From Azolla caroliniana (taxonomy: Eukaryota; Polypodiophyta), in the NCBI GenBank assembly GCA_043228905.1, contig JBHGNT010000001.1, positions 7,564,001 to 7,628,000 of the forward strand: a stretch of 64,000 nucleotides of DNA, written 5' to 3'. The number at the start of each line of letters is the position of its first letter. The first letter of the stretch is position 1. Made by a program: the position numbers and the translations under genes. Under the pieces are notes generated by a model. It worked only from the letters and a program-made list of their open reading frames with translations. It was not told the DNA's origin and did no database searches. Of the stretch, positions 58,584 to 64,000 are shown in pieces.

Positions 58584-59974
58584 TCATGAGGTGTGGTTTA
58601 GGGTACCGTACAAATTATTCACGGACTCTGGTGCCATTACATATCTTTCATGGGCTTCTCCCCAACGCATGAAATGAAGCAGTTTTTCAAACTTTGTGGA
58701 TTAATTTAAGCTTGACTCCATGATCTCACCATGTGACAACTCCTTCCTTTATAGCCTTCTCCTAATTTAGCCCTCGACGAGTCGGAGGGCAGTAGTGAGC
58801 AAGAAGCTCAAGCAGAGGAATGGTTACCAAACATGTATGAATCGAATATATAGTCTACTCTGGTTATTATATATGTGTATTTTCGCCTTGCACTCATGAG
58901 TCAATCAATGCGTTGAGATTTTGTTTCTGTTATGCACCGGATGGATTCGATGAAACTTGTTCATCATGCTATACCTAGCAGGTTACAAGATCTACGAATC
59001 CTCCACCCTATTTTCTATGAGACTCTTGTAGTGTCGCAAAAAGTATTCAACCTAATGTGCTGTACAAACGCTACTCCTTAGATCGGACACGGCTGCAGTA
59101 TATATATATCAAGAGATCACAATAAAATAAATAAATACACAACCACTAGAATTATATATATACATATACATATATATATATATATATATTCGAACATTTG
59201 AATTCCATTATCTGACAGAAAACTGCTCCATTTGCCCAGATACGAGTGTTGTTTCTATATCCCTTTGTTGAGAAATTGGATCAGCAAATGGGACTTCGAC
59301 AGTCTGTTAAAGGAAAGTGAAGGATATAATAAATCTATAAGCAATGGTATTTACCAAACTCCGTCTATAATGAGAAGATCAACGTAGTCCATGCACTTTG
59401 TGGCATACATCTAAGCTATAATTCACCCACACATAACTTAGAGACCATTACTGTCATATTCGCACAAGCTCAGATAAAACAACTATTGAGCATGAAAACG
59501 GATTAGCATTTGAAGTGTAGCATCTATCGTTTAATCCAGACTTTCACTTCTATATTGTTGTTTTCAACTTCTTGATGATCAACAAGCTTAATATCTTGTA
59601 TAGGTTTAATGTCTACAGAGTTATTGAGTCTTCATATGTTTTTTCATTTATGCAAAACAGCTCAGGTGTGTATATTTCATATGATTGTAAGCATGAACGT
59701 AACTACTCACATTTCCATTTTTCTCAATCGTTTGGTTGAACTGGACAAGGTAATATATCATACTTTGTTATACTTGGAATTTTGTTCTATTTTTCGAGAA
59801 AAGAGTACCTATGTTAGTGTGCTTTTCTCTACACCACATTCTTTCCATAACGTACATGTTGCATTTACAGAGTTCACAAACTATGGCTTGGCTCTCTTTA
59901 TGCACACTTAACATCGATGTTAATCTTCATACCTTGAAGTGTCTATTCGTCATGCTTTATGCCCTCTTTTAACT
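58584..59974. other. Spacer between the two PPR genes
   Basis: Contains an AT-dinucleotide patch at 59147-59190 and no coding potential. It should include the promoter of the 563-aa PPR gene (transcribed leftward) and the 3' end of the 947-aa gene. I see no clear TATA box. Confidence 0.6.
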
Positions 59975-62818
59975 TCAATCTTCTTGTATTGTCATAGTTG
60001 CATAAATGTTACTCATACAAATATATGCTGTGGCATACTTCTCATCCAATTGCATGGCATGTTCAAAGGCATAATTTCCTAGTTCCAGATTTCCACATTG
60101 TTGACAAGCACCCAAGAGAACAGTCCATATAGGAATATAATCATGAATAGGCATGCTTCTGATGAGTACAATAGCCTTGTCAAAGTGTCTCGCACGGCTG
60201 AAAAGGTCTACCATGCAAGTGTAATGCTCTAGGGTTGGGATTATATTGTAGTATGTGATCATTGTTTCAAAGTACATCTGGGCCTTGTCTGGTTGGCCAG
60301 AGTGGCTACATACATTAAAAAGAACAGTAAATGTGACCTCATCTGGCTCAATACCCTCTCTTAACATATTCTCCCATTGGTGAATAACAAATACATCATT
60401 GCCAATATGTGCAAACCCTGCAAGGAGAATTGTCCAAGAAACCACGTCCCGAACCAGAAGCTCATCAAATACTTGTTGCGCCTTGACAAGAGAGCCACAT
60501 CTTGCATACATTTCAACTAATGCAGTGCTGAGGGACATATCTAGTAAGTGTCTCCGCACAATCTCAACATGTATTTCTCTACCCTTATCAAGTGCTCCTA
60601 TGGAGCCACAAGCTTTTAAAATGCAAACAAAAGTGAATGGATTGGCTACGAGGTCATCCTTTGGCATTTTCTCGAAACAAGTTAGTGCCTCTTCACCATC
60701 TCCATGTTGAACATACCCAGCAATCATGGTGTTCCAAGGGACTATATCTCTACTTACAAGACTATCAAGCACTTCTTGTGCTTTTGAGAGGGAACACCAT
60801 TTTATGTACATATCCATCAATGCATTGCCAATCAAACTGTCTTTTTCCAGTAACCTCCCTTCCGTCAGAACCTGAGCATGTATTTCTTTACCCTTTTCAA
60901 TTGCTCCAAAAGTTGTACATGCCTTTAAGATGCTGCAAAAGATAGATGCATCTGCCAACAACCCCTCGTTTTGCATTTGTAGGAAACAATTTAATGCCTT
61001 TTCATAATGCCCATGTTCGGAATAGCCTGAGATTATTGCATTCCAAGTGAATACATCTTGACACAAAAGATCATCGAATGTTTCTTGTGCTTTTGTAAGC
61101 ACGCCACATTTGGCATACATATCAACCAATGCATTTCCAACCAAATTACCCCTGTCTAGAAAACCCTGCCTAACCATCTCTCCGTGTATTTGTTTACCTT
61201 TTCCAATTGCTCCTATGCTACTGCAAGCTTTCAGAATACAAACAAAAATGATAGGATCTGGAGAGATGCCATCATGCTGCATCTCTTCATAACAGTTCAA
61301 TGCCTCTTCAATGCACTCATGTTGGGTATACCCTGTGATTAGTGACGTCCAAGACACGATATCATGGATTTGAAGTTGATCAAATACTTTTTGTGCCTCA
61401 GTAAGCACACCACACTTTGCATACATATCCACCAATGCAGTGCCAATCAATGCACTTTTCATCAATATCTCTTCTTTGATAATCTTGGCATGTATTTCTT
61501 TGCCTTTATCAATGGAACCTATGCTTCCACAACATTTCAGAATACAAGCAAATGTATAGGCATCTGGGAAGAGAGCTTCATGTTGCATCCGTATAAAGCA
61601 CTGTAGTGCGTTTTCATCATGTCCATATTGGATACATCCTGCAATCAATGCATTACAAGATACCACCTCTTGTATTGTAAATTCATCAAATACTTCTTGT
61701 GCTTTTGAAATCTCGCCACATTTTGCATACATATCAACTAGCCCAGTGGCAATGAACATATTTTTTCCTAAACAATCGTGTTCAATAACCTCAGCATGTA
61801 TTTCCTTTCCCTTTTCTAATTTTCCTAAACCACCGCATGCTTTCAAGACGCAAACAAAGGTGACTGCATCCGGACAGAATCCTTGGTTTCTCATGTTGAT
61901 GTAATGGTTCAATACTTCATCTCCATATCCATGTTGGGCATATCCTGCAATGAAGGCATTCCAAGAGACTATATTCAAGTTTGGAAGCCCATCAAACACT
62001 TCTTGTGCTTTAGCAAGTTCTCCACATTTAGTATACATATTCACTAGTGCATTGCCAACGAGAACATGTTTTTCAAGCAAACCTTCTTTCAATATCTCAG
62101 CATGTATTTCTTTTCCTTTTTCAAATGCTCGGATGCTACAACATGCTTTCAAGATGCAAACGAATGTGACGACATCAGGGGAAACACCTTGGCGTTGCAT
62201 CCGATCAAAACAACTCAATGCTTCCTCACCAGGACCATGTTGGGCATATCCTGAAATTAATGCATTCCAACAAACCACATCCTGAATTGGAAGCTGATCG
62301 AACACTTCTTGTGCTTTTGACATTGCACCACATTTGGTATACATATCAACCACCGCTGAGCCAAGCAAGATATCTTTTCCTAACAAACCCTCTTTGATGA
62401 CATGACCATGCATTTCTTCCCCCTTTTCAAGAGATCCTATACTACCACATGCTTTTAAGATAGCAAGGAATGTGACCGAATTTGGCGAGATACCATCGTG
62501 AACCATCATATCAAAACAATGCAATGCTTCATTACCTTGTCCTTGCTTTGCATATCCTGAGATCAATGCAGTCCAGGACACCACATCCTTCACACAAATC
62601 TGATCGAACACATCTCGTGCTTTGGAAAGTGCCCCACATTTGGCATAAACATTGACCAAGGTGCTTCCAACACATGCGTTTTTCTCTAGGAGCCCGTTTC
62701 TAGTGATTTCAGCATGTATTCTCTTGCAGTTGTCCAGCTCTTTTTTGGGAAGACATGCCTTCAATAGAGCTATATAAGTTGTGGCATCATCATGAGGTTT
62801 GTGGTAATGGCTAGCCAT
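59975..62818 (-). CDS. Large PLS-class PPR protein, E subgroup (947 aa)
   Basis: The frame is one uninterrupted PPR array with eight P-L-S cycles, roughly 24 motifs. Each cycle shows the S/P junction (VVSWTALISGYAKQG, VVCWNALISGYAQHG, IVSWNAFIAGYAQHG, VVSCNALIAGCIQYG, IVSWTSLITGYTQHE, VFTWNAIISGYSEHG, IVPWNTMIAGYVQHG, VVSWTILLAGFAHIG), with KACGSIGxLEKGxEIH motifs between. The C-terminus has E1-like YTCMVDLFSRARHFDKAI and WTVLLGACQQCGNLELGN, then stops within an E2-like motif (TAYICMSNIYATMTIQED). There is no DYW deaminase. An in-frame TGA lies upstream of the ATG at 62818 with no earlier Met, so the start is firm unless a 5' exon is missed. No clear transit peptide is seen. The likely role is organelle RNA recognition. 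It is in tandem with the 563-aa gene, 1.4 kb apart. Confidence 0.93.
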   Translation of the reverse strand: MASHYHKPHDDATTYIALLKACLPKKELDNCKRIHAEITRNGLLEKNACVGSTLVNVYAKCGALSKARDVFDQICVKDVVSWTALISGYAKQGQGNEALHCFDMMVHDGISPNSVTFLAILKACGSIGSLEKGEEMHGHVIKEGLLGKDILLGSAVVDMYTKCGAMSKAQEVFDQLPIQDVVCWNALISGYAQHGPGEEALSCFDRMQRQGVSPDVVTFVCILKACCSIRAFEKGKEIHAEILKEGLLEKHVLVGNALVNMYTKCGELAKAQEVFDGLPNLNIVSWNAFIAGYAQHGYGDEVLNHYINMRNQGFCPDAVTFVCVLKACGGLGKLEKGKEIHAEVIEHDCLGKNMFIATGLVDMYAKCGEISKAQEVFDEFTIQEVVSCNALIAGCIQYGHDENALQCFIRMQHEALFPDAYTFACILKCCGSIGSIDKGKEIHAKIIKEEILMKSALIGTALVDMYAKCGVLTEAQKVFDQLQIHDIVSWTSLITGYTQHECIEEALNCYEEMQHDGISPDPIIFVCILKACSSIGAIGKGKQIHGEMVRQGFLDRGNLVGNALVDMYAKCGVLTKAQETFDDLLCQDVFTWNAIISGYSEHGHYEKALNCFLQMQNEGLLADASIFCSILKACTTFGAIEKGKEIHAQVLTEGRLLEKDSLIGNALMDMYIKWCSLSKAQEVLDSLVSRDIVPWNTMIAGYVQHGDGEEALTCFEKMPKDDLVANPFTFVCILKACGSIGALDKGREIHVEIVRRHLLDMSLSTALVEMYARCGSLVKAQQVFDELLVRDVVSWTILLAGFAHIGNDVFVIHQWENMLREGIEPDEVTFTVLFNVCSHSGQPDKAQMYFETMITYYNIIPTLEHYTCMVDLFSRARHFDKAIVLIRSMPIHDYIPIWTVLLGACQQCGNLELGNYAFEHAMQLDEKYATAYICMSNIYATMTIQED

Positions 62819-64000
62819 AGAAAGCTGTTGGCTTTCTTCTTCTTCTTCTTCTTCATCTTCTTCTATGCATTGTCCTCAAGTCTCCACACAGAAATCTACA
62901 TTCTCTATGCTGGATGTGCATAGTTTCAAAGCCCTTTTTCTTAGTACCTCCTCTTAAAACTAATTAAGTCCTGCGAGGCGAGGTTGGTAAGCTCCATTCA
63001 GTTCTCTCTTGAGTCTCTCGGAAAGATCGCTTTCCGGCGACTATTCTTGGAACTCATTGGAACTAGCAATCTTTGTTGATAGGTTGTCACTTGGTCGGGT
63101 TCATGAAGCTCTCTCGGAATATATAGCATATTTGGTCTGTTATCGGCAAAGGAAGGTTTCCTCGAAGGTTCAAACATCCGGTCTCTTATTATCTCTTGGC
63201 AAAATTGAGTCTTGTGGTTGATTCATTGTTTCCAATAGTGGTTGATGTGTAGTGTATTATTTAGATTTTGGCCTGGGACTCACTAAGGTGAAGCAATCAC
63301 TCTTTTAAATATTGCTGAATCTTGGCATATTTGTATGAAATTAGGCTTATGCAAAAAACAATCCGTGAGGATAGCTATGAGGAGATGTGCAAGAATAGTT
63401 GGCTTTTGCGAACTATTTTGGGAGAAATGTTATAGGGACAACAATGGTTACTATGGAGACAATTTATAGACTCCATGTGGAAAAGGTGTTAAGTGATTGA
63501 AGGTAGCTTTTGGTGCAGCCAACACAAAGGCAATTGATTGATTGCGAGTAATCTTCACTAAGTGCAAAAGATAGCTAGCTCACATGGCACTGACATGGCA
63601 ACAAGTGATTGGTTGGTCGCAAAAATGTATGTGCAATAAGGTTGGACCAAAGTATTTGTAGAACACTAACCAAATGTGCAATTTGAAGAAGTGGTTTAGA
63701 CTATTGCCCAACTACCCAAGTATGAAACGAAATCGAGTAAAATTCAAATTTATGGTCCCACATAAGATTGTATCCAATGCCTTAGATTTACAAGACGAGT
63801 GCTTTACAACTAACCTATGTATAGAAATAAAGAAATGACTTAATTGTTGCAACCGTGATTTCTTTCTTTGAACATAGTTTGTTTACCAATGTTTATATTC
63901 AGGTTGTTTAGAAGATAATACATGAGAAATTGTCCCCTTATTCACTAACGGAAATTTTCATCGCCCACTTATTCAACACATTGTTATACTATGTTATTAT
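62819..64000. other. Upstream region of the large PPR gene; no gene recognised
   Basis: A (TTC)n run at 62835-62865 lies in the presumed 5' leader of the PPR gene. The short open frame at 63009-63221 has no motif. The rest is AT-rich. Confidence 0.6.

Noticed and set aside
1-64000. CRISPR arrays or bacterial operons
   Set aside because: Direct repeats here are contiguous tandem units or microsatellites with no unique spacers, and the genes are plant-type.

Overview
The window is nuclear DNA of a land plant. An AP2+B3 (RAV-type) transcription factor is specific to plants. Long, intronless PLS-class PPR genes, a dense load of LTR and LINE retrotransposons, and many (GA)n/(CA)n tracts suggest a large, repeat-rich genome. 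The very long PPR arrays, and several decayed PPR relatives nearby, are most reminiscent of a fern or another seed-free vascular plant. That placement is inference and the sequence alone does not prove it.

Layout. Positions 1-17432 are a retrotransposon nest. It holds an LTR with an internal minisatellite (1-683), scraps of LINE coding sequence (684-940), a pair of LTR-like arms in inverted orientation with a heat-shock-element array (1068-2377), a roughly 295-bp tandem repeat (2510-3620), a solitary LTR (3704-4338), and three Ty1/Copia elements. Copia A (4386-8926, +) is decayed and has lost its 3' end. Copia B (8927-14750, -) is full length with two LTRs. Copia C (14751-17432, -) is the 5' half of another lineage. 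A PPR gene fragment and a LINE-like tail follow (17433-17813). Positions 17814-22900 hold no gene I can support. Positions 22911-30420 are a degenerate two-ORF LINE on the minus strand, interrupted by a ~1-kb insertion and by a solo LTR with a perfect 5-bp target duplication. A second LINE 3' fragment lies at 30604-31354. Positions 31355-45200 are AT-rich intergenic DNA with one PPR pseudogene (35760-37137) and two LINE tails.

The genes. Three genes look intact. One is a very large RAV-type AP2/B3 factor (47305-50675, +, two coding exons, about 1051 aa) preceded by a microsatellite-packed leader. The other two are tandem minus-strand E-class PPR genes of 563 aa (56892-58583) and 947 aa (59975-62818). 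The PPR proteins probably act in RNA processing or editing in organelles. The RAV protein is a nuclear DNA-binding factor with a C-terminal RLFGV repression motif. Nothing links the RAV gene functionally to the PPR genes. The PPR pieces at 17.4 kb, 35.8-37.1 kb, 56.9 kb and 60-62.8 kb look like a locally expanding and decaying PPR cluster.

The most unusual structures are a near-ideal array of alternating GAA/TTC heat-shock pentamers upstream of a TATA box inside an LTR, a set of short palindromes kept in divergent LTR copies, and a Copia element whose two flanks belong to two different elements.
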